Below, in pieces: positions 12,804-23,549 of a stretch of 64,000 bases of DNA; the stretch's first letter is position 1, and each line of letters begins with the position of its first letter. The stretch comes from Epiperipatus broadwayi (taxonomy: Eukaryota > Onychophora > Udeonychophora > Euonychophora > Peripatidae). The notes beneath the pieces are model-generated. The model made no database searches and had not been told where the DNA came from. It worked only from the letters and a program-made list of their open reading frames with translations. The translations under genes were made by a program, and so were the position numbers. Location: positions 337,001 to 401,000 of the forward strand of contig JAQFVV010000453.1 of the NCBI GenBank assembly GCA_028023455.1, written 5' to 3'.

Positions 12804-14750
12804 ATTGTAATGTTAAAACCTATATACTGCGTTTGTGACTACTGGGATAATTGAACTTTGGTCTAAACTTAGTGGGAAAAGTGTATAAAAATGAAGTAAA
12901 TTAGTGAAATAAATTAGTGGTAAATGTTTCAATTTTCGATCTATTTTCAAATTTTTTGTTTACTAAAAGTTGTCCGGTCATAGTATTGACAACCAAGCAC
13001 ACACATTTGGTGTAGATTTTACTATTACATTTGATCACTAAATGTCCAGGATCTTTTTCAGTTAAAACATTTTTTTATTTATAATTATATATAATAGACA
13101 TCTTCGCAAGTATTCTTTTGTCTATTTTCTCTTTAATTTTAATAATACTGTACTTTTCATGTATAAAGTAAAAAAATAAATTGTATTAGTTTGTTCTGAA
13201 CATATATTTTATCAGAAAATTTATTTGTTTACCTGAGAATGTAATATTTATTAATTGCATCAGGTATATATAGTACTTCATCCACTAATATATTTACCTA
13301 AAATAATTTTAAGAATTTTTTTGATATTTCAAGTTATCATTTTTTGGAATTTGCGATCTATATAAATCAGGATTTCGCAACTCATGGCCTGTAAAACACT
13401 TGTAGCTGAAAGCACATTATCGTGTAATCTGTGATTGGTTTATCGATTTGGTATTATGTTCTTTGATTTTCTCTGATCGCTTAAATTTTTTAAAGATTTA
13501 TGTGATTTTTTTAAAAAAATAAATGGGAAATTATTTTGTATTAATTAACTCAATTAGATCATCATTTTTGCTTGCTTCCACGCCATGCACATCTATTGGT
13601 CACATATACAAGTTAATAGTCAACAATTTGTTTGAAGTCAGAATATTTGTTTGATATCAAAAAGATGGTAATCAGTGATATAAATGATGCGTTAAAAAAA
13701 TAAACTATGGCTTCGGACTTGAAACAAGATAATCAAATTGAAACTTAATTTTATTCATTTTCCCATTGTCTGGATTTGAATCTGAAGTTGTAGGCATGGC
13801 AAATGCATTTGTTATTACTCTCCCGCATAAACCTTTTTATATGGTTTATATTAGTTTTTAAACTTAGCCAATACAAGTTTTATTAGCATTCAATTTTATT
13901 TTTACTTTTTTTTTTTCTACTCGGGAATTAAACTTTTTAAAAAGAAAATATAAATAGACTCTTATTCAGAACCAAATTGGTAATAAATTTAAAACATTTG
14001 TTTTCGGCGTAGACTAATGCACTAACTTAAAATGTCATATATTCTCATTGTTAATGAACTGAAAAAGATTTAACTGATAATGCAAATAACTTAGTAATAT
14101 CGGACTTGTTTTTAAATGTCAGCTAAAGGATTTGAGAAAAAATAATATCTTTTTAACACGATACAAAAAAAAAACAACAAAGATTCACGCTACACTAAAC
14201 TCTATAAATCAGATGACACAGCACATCAAATTAGATCATAATTTATTTCAGTGTAAATAATGAATCGCTTTAAAGAGATGAGTAAATATGAATTATTAAA
14301 AAGAATAAAGGGGTAAATGATAGTTTTTATTCTATACATTACAATTTTTTTTTGAAAGAAATATTTAAATGTTTGTAAAAAGATATCTTAAAATTCTTGT
14401 ATATATATATGGAGTCAAAGATTTTATGATACTTTATATATATATTTGTTTTTGGTAGTTAAAGATGATTACCAAATATATAACTATATTAGTTCCAGCC
14501 TTGAATTCAATTTCACATCAATAAAAACAAATTTAGAAATCGAAATGGGGAATTAAAAATGCATTATTATCTATGAAATACTGATTGCGTAAGCTTATAA
14601 CAAGAAGCATTATGGTATAGAAAGAAAAAAAAATGTTCTAGTGATCCTGAAAAATCATTATTTATTTTATTTAGTTAAATGGATATATTAAGGTACTATA
14701 TATGAAGGGTCAAATGATTTAAAGTCAATATGGATATGACAACAATATTG
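12804..14750. other. AT-rich spacer
   Basis: I see no coding segment longer than chance, no inverted repeat and no SINE boxes in this stretch. Confidence 0.55.
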
Positions 14751-14756
14751 GCATCA

Positions 14757-15022
14757 ATAAGGGTTTTGAACATTTCATCATCAGATTTTCAATAATATGG
14801 ATGGCTGAGAAGTTGGAAAAGATTGAAGTCTATCAATTAAAGTTTGAAGATTTGCTATCTTAATATAAATTGAGCACTAATTATATATATATAGATGGGA
14901 TATGATGATCTGGACCAACTGATAAGTGCTGGTTCAGGATCGCATATATGTGGTCATGGATATGAGTTATATAAGTTGGAGTGAGTAGCTAAAGGAAGCT
15001 TGTAAGTCTGTGTTCAAATAGT
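14757..15022 (+). mobile_element. Family B element, single-arm copy B1
   Basis: It matches one arm of the palindrome at 27741-28361: ATCATCAGATTTTCAAT, the TTAAAGTTTGAAG / GCTATCTTAATATA block, then GATCTGGACCAACTGAT. A decayed hammerhead-like site sits at 14914-14955: CTGATAA for CTGATGA, and GATC where GAAA is expected, with the CATATATG stem III and TGGTC pairing to GACCA. There is no ORF. Confidence 0.6.
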
Positions 15023-15524
15023 CTTTAATTTCATTTAAAATGGTAAATATTTTTAAGCCCATGTGATTACCTTTAGCATTACAAAAATTATAATTGACTG
15101 GCTTATTGCTTGAAAGTTAATAAAATGTGAAAACTCTGGAAGTAACAGAAATGGGATGCAATTCATGGACTTTGAGATTCAAAATCTACCACTCTTCCAT
15201 TGCAATAAAACATGCAGTGCATTTAACACGAATTATTTTAGAATACAGGATATATACTTTTTGTGAGTGTTTGATTTGGCATTCACACCAGCTATAACAC
15301 ATAAAAGCAAAAGCTATTGTGATTTTTGACTTTTATCCAGAGTTAAATACAAAATTAAGTCTGTCCTTAGTTTAATAAAACAAAGACAAATTCTCAATCT
15401 CATTTAACTTACTGTCAACAAATCATATCATGGCTTTCTCAACTTCATTTTAACATATTTTTACAAGAGATCTTTTTACAATTTTTTTTATTTTATAAAT
15501 TTTAGATGATTAATTTGATAGTAT

Positions 15525-15885
15525 GAAGAAGTATGGAGAGATGCATGTTTGGAGTAACAAGAAGAGATCGAAAATGCAATATATGGATAAGAGAACAAAC
15601 AGGTGTTACTGACCTCATTAAAAAAATAAAAGACTGAGGTTGGGTTGGGCTCGATATATTGCTAAAAAAGATGATAATAGATGGACAATTGAAATCTTAA
15701 AGTGGATTCCAAGAGATTGTAAAATACCTAGAAAGAGACCACATGTGAGATGGACAGATGAAATAAAAAAGTGTGCAGGGGTGATGTAGAGAAGAGATGC
15801 TAGAGATCAGAGAAGACAGATTAAACTTGGAGAGACTATTCTGCAGTGGATCGATAATGGTTGATGATGATAATGATGATGACGA
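15525..15885 (+). pseudogene. RTE-type LINE, 5'-truncated copy
   Basis: The translation in broken frame follows the C-terminus of the element at 19331-21745: SMERCMFGVTRRDRKCN, REQTGVTDLIKK, RPHVRWTDEIKKCAG. One-base loss after ATTAAAAAAATAAAAGACTGA shifts the frame, and CGATGTAG gives a stop where Trp is expected. It ends in CTGCAGTGGATCGATAATGG plus a GAT-rich tail, the family's 3' hallmark. A GAAGAAGT match at both ends could be a TSD, but it overlaps LINE sequence. Confidence 0.8.
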
Positions 15886-15899
15886 AGAAGTTGAATGTG

Positions 15900-17379
15900 G
15901 ATTTAGATGAATCCAACCTTAATTACAGCTTTGAATCTTAAGGCTTGTTAATGAAAAAATCAAAAACTGGGCTGGGGTGAATATAAAAACACCGTTATTA
16001 TAGCATTCATTGACTTTTCAAGCTTGAAAAAAACTTCTCAAATATATCTATTTATTACTGCATAATTTCCACATTATAATAAAAGATCTGAGTCTGTAAT
16101 TGCTTAATTATATATTGGACAAAATCTAGATTATTTAGTAAAAGAATATAAATAAAAACTAAATTATAAATCTTGTTAAATTAAACGTAAGAATGTCAAA
16201 AACAAAATTGAAGTAAAAATTCAAATATGAGAATTGTTTTTTAAAAAATATAATTTAAATTATCCAATCATCAAATCACCCTACATGGGTAAAAATTCAA
16301 CACCATCCTCGTGAATGAAATATATAAATATATGAGTTCTTATTTAAAAAATATCCAGTTTAAATTGATCACACTTCAAAACTGGATGCTATTATATCTT
16401 AAAGATTGGAACACCAAATTAATTTAAACAAACAATGTAAAATTTAAAATTTATTGCTGGATTGTTCATAAAATGTTTGAACAAAAATTTTGTATGGAAA
16501 AAAGCACCATGTGATCAGGAAATGTAATTGTTTTCTGAGGAGATATTCCTTTTCTAGTATGAAGGAAGTACAAAAATTAGATTATTTATGAACTGATACA
16601 ATTACAGTATCTATTATTTCTTTCATTAATTTAAATATGACAAGATAAAAATATTATCTAAACCAACAATATTTCTGATCTTGAGAATTGTTTATAAAAT
16701 ATAATAGGAGATTCTGGAAGTTTTTATTGGCGGATAGTTGTAATATAATGAAATTTTATATGAAGATTGTCACTCATAAAAATTAAAAACATTTTTTTTT
16801 CTTCCACAACTCTTTAAAAGAAAATAGAAATCAGTGATTACTTTGGAAAAAAGTGTTGCAATGAAAGGTATTGGATTATCAACACAGACACTTAAATTTA
16901 TGTGTTTAATGCCTCTAATTCACCTGAAAATTACAATTGTTTGTAAAATCCTTGTATAATAATTTACAGTGTGGTCTGGCATTTTATCAATCTATACCAT
17001 AATAGCAATATAATGGAAATGAGGGGTACCAAATAAAAATTAAAAAAATAAATTGTAAATATCAAATAGAATAAAAATTTAAACCACCAACCATGAAGTG
17101 ATGAAATATGATGCACTGTGGTTTCTCCTTGTTGGAGTCAGGAACCTTTCAACCACTATGTCCAAAGAAACATAATATTAAGCTATTTCAGCAAAGCCCT
17201 CTATAAACAAATACAAAATCTGAACTTCAAATAGCTAAACTAAAAAAAAAAAAACTCTAAAGAGGTATTCTTATATTTGTTCACAGAGGGTATTACAGAA
17301 ATATCCTAATATAAGTTAGATAGGGCATGTTCTATCAATGAGAGAGGGAAAAAATTACATGACAAAAATAATGATATGA
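15900..17379. other. AT-rich spacer
   Basis: No feature that I can support. It may include unrecognisable 5' sequence of the LINE beginning at about 17380. Confidence 0.45.
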
Positions 17380-19330
17380 TTTTTTTTATTAATAAGAGGG
17401 AGTTATACAGTAAAGATGGATTGCATTTAGCAAAAGGAAGTGAAGAATTAGGGGGTTTGATTTATAAAAAAATGTTATAGTTCAGAAAACATATAAAGGG
17501 GGTAGAGTTTTAAATTGCAGTATTATCAAAAAGAAGGTTAAGAATAAGGGGATGCAAGAAGTAAATAAAGAATAGCTGATCCAAATATAAATGTAGTATG
17601 TGAAGAGGGAATCGTCTGTAAAACTGATGATAAAAAAAAACTAATTACAAATATAATACAGAAGGAAGAGTCAAAAAAATTTATAAAAGGATAGTAAAAA
17701 AGGAAGAAATTGTTAAAATGGAATACTTGAATATGCAAGATGGCAGGATACCAGAAAAATAGTTGGAATTAAATGAAGGAGTTAAAAATGAAAGACTTGA
17801 AGTACTAGCAATAGTGGAAATACGTCTAAAAGCTGGAGAATAATCTATGAAATTTGATATAGCAGGGTATAAATAGAAAAAAAAGAAGAAAACAGTGGTT
17901 GTAAAAGGTCAAGAACATTTGTTGTTTGAGATAAGGTTGGGAAGACAAGAATGGATGATAGGTATAATGTATATGGAGTAGAACAGTAAAATATGTGAAT
18001 GCCTATTTAAGGATATACAGAGTTTCAAAAAAAAAGTTGATGAAAATTATGGTTATACAGGTTACAAATGAACATATTGAAAAAATTGATGACTTAAATA
18101 ACAACAATGGACAACTTAAAAATTTTTTTTGTCAGAGAGTGAATTTGGACATTCAAAATTTATCAAATATTGATGGGGGTCAATACATATGGTCTAGAAA
18201 TAATATATGATTATGTATTAGTAGATAAAGAGAGAATGAATAAAATACAAAAAAATTAACAATTAAAGTGTTTGATAATGAAGAGAGAGTGTAATGGTGA
18301 TCATAATTTCTTATAATAGAAATTGTTAATAATGTGATGGATAATAATAATAATAAAAGTAGACAGGATAGTGAAAGATGTGGATGGAGAGTGAATGATA
18401 AGAATGAGTTAGAAGATTATAAAATAAAAATAAAAAAAATTGTGAAAGAGTTTGTTGAGGATGAATATAATGAGTGATGTGATAAAATAGAAAAAGTGGT
18501 AAAAAGGTTTTTAGGTGAGAATATTCAGAAGAATAAAAGTACTAGAAAAGTGAAAATTAGTAAAAATGTAAAAGAGAGGAAGAAATCATGCAGAGAATAT
18601 AAAGATGTTATTAAAATCAAAGAAAGTGAAAAATATGTTAATATTAAAAGAGAAAATTATTTAAATATAAAGAAGTTGGCTGAAATAGATAATTATACAG
18701 GAAGAATAAAAGTAAATAGTAAATTGTTTGAGGATATTAATAAAAAATGGAAGAGATGGGATAAAAAAAATTGGAAATATATTAAAAGAAGAAATGTAGG
18801 GAAGAGAGGAATAGTATTATTAAATGGTGAGGAGAAAGAGTGAAGCTCTAGAGAAGAATTAGAGATAATTTTAATTAAGTATGGAATGGATATAGAAAAA
18901 AAGTTAGATGTGAAGGACAGAGTGATAACAAACATAAAAGTACATAGTAAGGGAAATATTACTTTTACAAAAAATGAATTTAATAAAGCAGGAAAGAATT
19001 TGAAAATTGGAAAGGCAAGAGGTTTATATGGATGAGGAACAGCGATAGTGATGAATTTGGAAAATAGAGCAAAATTAAATCTATTATCATGTTTTAATAA
19101 AATGGCATAAAAGAGAGAATTTTCAGATAGTTAAAATAATACAAGAGTTAAGCACTATAGAAAGATAAACAATTATAGACCAAAAGTAGTGAGGTCAGTC
19201 TTATGTAAAGTTTTTGCAGGGAAGAGTGGAAAATGGATAAAAGAAAATAATATAGTGGGAGAAATGCAAAGAGGGTTTGAAACAGAAAAGTGTATAGGAG
19301 ATAGTTTTGTTGTTGTTACACACCTTATAT
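17380..19330 (+). pseudogene. CR1-like LINE (esterase + APE endonuclease + RT), 5' part
   Basis: A decayed element split from its second part at 23549. 17388-17474 reads NKRELYSKDGLHLAKG then SEELGGLI, the C-terminal block of SGNH/GDSL-type esterases found in ORF1 of some CR1-group LINEs, with the D-x-x-H catalytic pair visible. 17745-17880 reads ERLEVLAIVEIRLKAGE and MKFDIAGYK, the start of an APE endonuclease (the 'vvETrL' strand). IDGGQYIWSRNNI and DYVLVDKERM near 18170-18240 are its end. Then a charged linker (ORF at 18496-18843) and RT start: INNYRP (19165-19182), LCKVFAGK, EMQRGFETEKC, VVVTHLI. TSD sequence ACACCTTATAT (19320-19330) marks where the next LINE inserted. Confidence 0.75.
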
Positions 19331-21745
19331 CATCATCATCATCATCATCAACCATTATCAATCACTGCAGGATGAAGGTCTCTCCAAGTTTAATCCATCT
19401 TCTCCGATCTTTAGCTTCTCTTTTCCACAACACCCCTGCACATTTTCTTATTTCATCCATCCATCTCACATGTGGTCTCTTTCTGGGTCTTTTACAATCT
19501 CTTGGAATCCAGTTTAAAATTTCAATTGTCCATTTATTATCATCTCTTCTAGCAATATGTCCAGCCCAACTCCATTTCAATCTTTTAATTTTTTCAATAA
19601 GGTCAGTAACACCTGTTTGTTGTCTTACCCATACATTGCGTTTTCGATCTCTTCTTGTTACTCCCAACATACATCTCTCCATACTCCTTTGAGTGGTATG
19701 AAGTCTCTGTATTGCTCTTCCATTAAGTGTCCAAGTCTCAGATCCATAAGTAAGAACTGGTAAAACACATTTGTTAAAAACCATCCTTTTCAAACACATA
19801 GGCATATTTCCTTTTAGTATCAAGTTATTTCTACCAAAAGCACTCCAACCAAGTTTAATTCTATGATTAATTTCCTCCATTATGTTTCCATCTGTATTAA
19901 TAATCTGATCAAGGTATTTGTAACTGTTATCTTCTTCTAATACTTCATAATCAATCTTAATTTTCATATTTTGAGCAAATCGATTAAACATTACTTTAGT
20001 CTTTTTAACATTTATCTTTAGTCCTACTTTTCTACTTTCATCTGCTAACTCCTGCAACATTTCCTGCAGCTCTGAAGCATTATTTGCAAAAACAACTACA
20101 TCATCTGTGAAATCTAAATGACTTAAATACTCTCCATTTACTTTCACTCCTTTAGTTTCCCATTTTAATCCACAAAATACTTCTTGCAGCACTGCTGTAA
20201 AGAGTTTTGGAGATATGGAGTCACCTTGTCTTACACCTTTCTCAATGTTGATTTTTCCAGTATCATTATGTAATATAATTGTTGCTGTTGCATTTTTATA
20301 AATATTCTTTAAAATATGACAATATCCTGGATCTATACCTTGATGATCCAATGCTTTAATCACTGAAGAAATGTGTATAGAATCGAATGCCTTTTCATAA
20401 TCTACAAATCCAAAACATAATGACAACTCATATTCGTTTGTCCTTTCTATGACTTCTCTCAATACCTGGATATGATCTATTGTACTAAAACCACTTTTAA
20501 ATCCAGCTTGTTCTCTTGGTTGGAGGAAATCCAAAGTTCTCTGTAGACGAGTTGTAATTATCTTGGTAAAAATTTTATATAAAACTGATAAAAGGCTGAT
20601 AGGTCTGTAATTTCTAATATCTTCTTTATCACCTTTTTTAAATATTAATATTATTACTGCATTCTTCCAATCTTCTAGTACATCTTTATCATTTAGACAT
20701 TTGGTATATAACTTTGCTAAAATTGTTTCTATTTCTTCACCTGCTTCTTTTAATATATCAATTATAATTCCATCATTTCCTGGAGCCTTTCCTTTCTTCA
20801 TACACTTAATTGCATGTCTCACTTCTTCATTTAAAATTCTGGGCAATTCGGAAGATGTAATAGATATAGGAGGTACTTGTTCTTTATTACTATATAATTC
20901 TTGATAAAAATCTTCTACCAATTTCATGATGTCATCTCTCTTTTTAGTAATAATTCCATCTTTTTTTCTTATTGCAGATATAAATTTCCTACCAATACCA
21001 AAATGTTGTTTAACATTTTTGAGACTTTTATTTTCTTCTACAGCTTTCCTTGCTATTTCACAGTTATACTTTCTTATATCATTTTCAACTCTTTTCCGTA
21101 CCATTTTACAAAATTCGAGATATTCAATTCTTTTTAATACATCATTTTTGTATATCTTCATATTCATTCTTTTCTTCATAAATTCTCTAGTCTCAGTGGA
21201 AATTTTATTAGTCAATTGCTGCTTTTTTCTACCAGCTATGTTTGTTGCAGTTTTTAAAAGTGTATCAGTTATTTTCATATTAATTTCATTCAAATCTGCA
21301 TCATGTTCAAAATCTCCTAACACTTGAAACCTATTTGTAAGTTCTAATTTAAATTCATTAGAATGTTTCTGAAGATTAGGAATATCAACTGTAAATATTG
21401 TTTTTCTTAATAATTTTTGTCTTTCTAGTTTTACATTAACATGTAACTTACACCTTACTAATCGATGATCACTTCCTGTGTTAAATTTATTAAGAACATT
21501 ACAATCTTGAAATATGTATTTTCTGTTAGTCAAAATATATTCCAATTGTGCTATACCTTCATTTGGATGCTTCCATGTCCATTTCCTTTTAACATTTTTC
21601 TCAAAAAATGAATTCATAATATAAAGTTTTTCTTTTTCTGCAAACTCCACAAGTCTATGTCCTCTCTCATTTCTATTACCATAACCAAAATTACCTACAG
21701 CAATTTCATCTTCCATTTTTTTATTTTTTTTTAATTTAGGTACTT
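19331..21745 (-). mobile_element. RTE-type LINE insertion with 11-bp TSD
   Basis: Flanked by ACACCTTATAT at 19320-19330 and again at 21746-21756. Its 3' end (left edge on plus strand) is a (GAT)n tail after CTGCAGTGATTGATAATGG. Its 5' end lies just upstream of the ORF start, so it is truncated within the endonuclease domain. Of the family copies seen (15.5, 25.6 and 26.3 kb) this is the longest and least damaged. It interrupts the older plus-strand LINE. Confidence 0.9.
19362..21716 (-). CDS. Endonuclease-reverse transcriptase, 5'-truncated but open
   Basis: A 784-codon uninterrupted frame. Target-primed reverse transcription enzyme of a non-LTR retrotransposon; RTE-like by domain order. Residues 1-95 are the end of an APE-type endonuclease: LEYILTN at 58-64 (usual IDYILTN, so D is E here) and the catalytic GSDHRLV at 81-87. 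RT follows: NYRPISLLSVLYKIF (369-383), QAGFKSGFSTIDHI (403-416), motif A FVDYEKAFD (437-445), motif B RQGDSISP (496-503), motif C FTDD (536-539, usual F/YADD). The C-terminal tail has YGSETWT, WAGHIARR and RPHVRWMDEIRK. The first Met is simply the first in-frame ATG after the truncation; about 100 or more endonuclease residues are missing. Both catalytic Asp pairs of RT are present. It should be unable to nick DNA itself. Confidence 0.9.
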   Translation of the reverse strand: MEDEIAVGNFGYGNRNERGHRLVEFAEKEKLYIMNSFFEKNVKRKWTWKHPNEGIAQLEYILTNRKYIFQDCNVLNKFNTGSDHRLVRCKLHVNVKLERQKLLRKTIFTVDIPNLQKHSNEFKLELTNRFQVLGDFEHDADLNEINMKITDTLLKTATNIAGRKKQQLTNKISTETREFMKKRMNMKIYKNDVLKRIEYLEFCKMVRKRVENDIRKYNCEIARKAVEENKSLKNVKQHFGIGRKFISAIRKKDGIITKKRDDIMKLVEDFYQELYSNKEQVPPISITSSELPRILNEEVRHAIKCMKKGKAPGNDGIIIDILKEAGEEIETILAKLYTKCLNDKDVLEDWKNAVIILIFKKGDKEDIRNYRPISLLSVLYKIFTKIITTRLQRTLDFLQPREQAGFKSGFSTIDHIQVLREVIERTNEYELSLCFGFVDYEKAFDSIHISSVIKALDHQGIDPGYCHILKNIYKNATATIILHNDTGKINIEKGVRQGDSISPKLFTAVLQEVFCGLKWETKGVKVNGEYLSHLDFTDDVVVFANNASELQEMLQELADESRKVGLKINVKKTKVMFNRFAQNMKIKIDYEVLEEDNSYKYLDQIINTDGNIMEEINHRIKLGWSAFGRNNLILKGNMPMCLKRMVFNKCVLPVLTYGSETWTLNGRAIQRLHTTQRSMERCMLGVTRRDRKRNVWVRQQTGVTDLIEKIKRLKWSWAGHIARRDDNKWTIEILNWIPRDCKRPRKRPHVRWMDEIRKCAGVLWKREAKDRRRWIKLGETFILQ

Positions 21746-21907
21746 ACACCTTATATATATATATATGAAAAACAAAAAAAAACAAGTTAAACTTGCTAAT
21801 GCTTGTATTTATGATCAATAGATGGCATTTTACCAGAAACACCAACAAGCGTATGTTTGTTTACACAAACATCAGAGTAAGCATTCACTATTCTATCATT
21901 AATTCCA

Positions 21908-21953
21908 CATTCAGATCATGATTTCAAGCTGATTTGCTATCACCAGTGAAGGG
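21908..21953 (-). ncRNA. Hammerhead-like motif, family C unit 1
   Basis: Minus strand: CCCTTCA, CTGGTGA (CTGATGA expected), T-AGC-AAATCA-GCT-T hairpin, GAAA, palindromic ATCATGAT stem III (shared A), C, then TGAATG pairing back to part of CCTTCA. The A6-to-G change is shared by all family C copies and would be expected to impair cleavage. Confidence 0.45.
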
Positions 21954-22310
21954 TAGGAATAAGAAACTAGATCTAAACACTAACTCTGAGCATTTATGAA
22001 ACAATTTCTATTCAACTTGCAAGCGTGAATTTTTTTGGACATGTAATGTCTTCAAACTCAGCATAGCAAGCCAGATAACTACATGGGTCTGATATCAGTT
22101 CAGTATCACCACATAGTAGAAGCCTCTGCAATATATAACATTCCAAGAAAACCTCAAAAGATACATTTATGAAAAACAAAAAAACAAGTTAAACTTGCTA
22201 ACACTTGTATTTATGATCAATAGATGGCATTTTACCAAAAACACCATCAAGCATATGTTTGTTTACATAAACTTCAGAGTAAGCATTCACTATCTCTATT
22301 GTTAATTCCA

Positions 22311-22356
22311 CCATCAGATGATGATTTCAAGCTGATTTGCTATCACCAGTGAAGGG
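22311..22356 (-). ncRNA. Hammerhead-like motif, family C unit 2
   Basis: Same layout as the motif one period upstream: CTGGTGA, the AGC/GCT hairpin, GAAA, ATCATCAT, C, TGATGG. Stem I (CCTTCA with TGATGG) has five of six pairs. Confidence 0.45.
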
Positions 22357-23376
22357 TAGGAATAAGAAACTAGATCTAAACACTAACTTTGAGCCTTTAT
22401 AAAACAATTTCTATCCAGCTTGCAAGCGTGAATTTTTTAGACATGTAATGTCTTCAAACTCAGCATAGCAAGCCAGATAGCTACATGGGTCTGATATCAG
22501 TTCAGTATCACCACATAGTAGAAGCCTCTGCAAAATATATCTTTGCAAGAAAACCTCAAAAGGTACATTTATAAAAAACAAAAAAACAAGTTAAACTTGC
22601 TAATGTTTGTATTTATGATCAATAGATGGCATTGTACCAAAAACCCTATCAAGCGTATGTTTGTTTACATAAACGTCAGAGTAAGCATTCACTAACTCTA
22701 TAGATAGTGAATGCTTACTCTGACATTTATGTAAACAAACATATGCTTGGCAGTGTTTTTGGTAAAATGCCATCTATTTTGCTTGTATTTATGATCAATA
22801 AATGGTGTTTTACCGAAAACACTGTCAAGCATATGTTTGTTTACATAAATGTCAGAGTAAGCATTCACTATCTTCAATAGATGGCATTTTACTAAAAACA
22901 CCATCAAGCATATGTTTGTTTACATAAATGTCAGAGTAAGCATTCACTATCTCTATAGATAGTGAATGCTTACTCTGACGTTTATGTAAACAAACATATG
23001 ATTGATGGTGTTTTTGGTAAAACGCCATCTATATAGAGATAGTGAATGCTTACTCTGACGTTTATGTAAACAAACATATGATTGATGGTGTTTTTAGTAA
23101 AACGCCATCTATTGATCATAAATACAACCACTAGCAAGCTTAACTTGCTTTTTGTTTTTCATAAATGTACCTTTTGAGGTTTTCTTGCAATGATATATAT
23201 TGCAGAGGCTTCTACTATGTGGTGAGACTGAACTGATATCAGACCCATATAGCTATCTGGCTTGCTATGCTGAGTTTGAAGACATTACGTGTCTAAAAAA
23301 TTCACGCTTGCAAGCTGGATAGAAATTGTTTTATAAATGCTCAAAGTTAGTGTTTAGATCTAGTTTCTTATTCCTA

Positions 23377-23422
23377 CCCTTCACTGGTGATAGCAAATCA
23401 GCTTGAAATCATGATCTGGAGG
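23377..23422 (+). ncRNA. Hammerhead-like motif, inverted family C unit
   Basis: CCCTTCA (23377-23383), CTGGTGA (23384-23390), stem II 23391-23404, GAAA (23405-23408), ATCATGAT (23408-23415), C at 23416, TGGAGG (23417-23422). Stem I CCTTCA/TGGAGG gives six pairs with one G-U. It is the best stem I of family C, but carries the same CTGGTGA core variant. Confidence 0.5.
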
Positions 23423-23515
23423 TGGAATTAACAATAGAGATAGTGAATGCTTACTCTGATGTTTATGTAAACAAACATACGCTTGATGGTGATTTTGATA
23501 AAACGCCATCTATTG

Positions 23516-23548
<33 letters not shown>

Positions 23549-23549
<1 letters not shown>

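Larger units (their letters stand above)
21757..23548. repeat. Family C array of direct and inverted ~402-bp repeats
   Basis: Two direct units start at about 21767 and 22171, with a third partial unit from about 22572 (period about 402 bp). They share TTAAACTTGCTAA, GATCAATAGATGGCATTTTA, TTTGTTTACATAAAC and GTAAGCATTCACTA. From about 22690 to 23110 only the outer 90-bp piece is repeated in alternating orientation, making several stacked palindromes. From about 23110 to 23520 a whole unit follows in reverse, ending in (TA)n. There is no ORF. Together with the RTE insertion it separates the two halves of the older LINE. Confidence 0.85.

Noticed and set aside
18496-18843. 115-codon Lys-rich ORF as a separate gene
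   Set aside because: It lies between endonuclease and RT motifs of the LINE on the same strand and has the composition of the inter-domain linker; part of the LINE relic.
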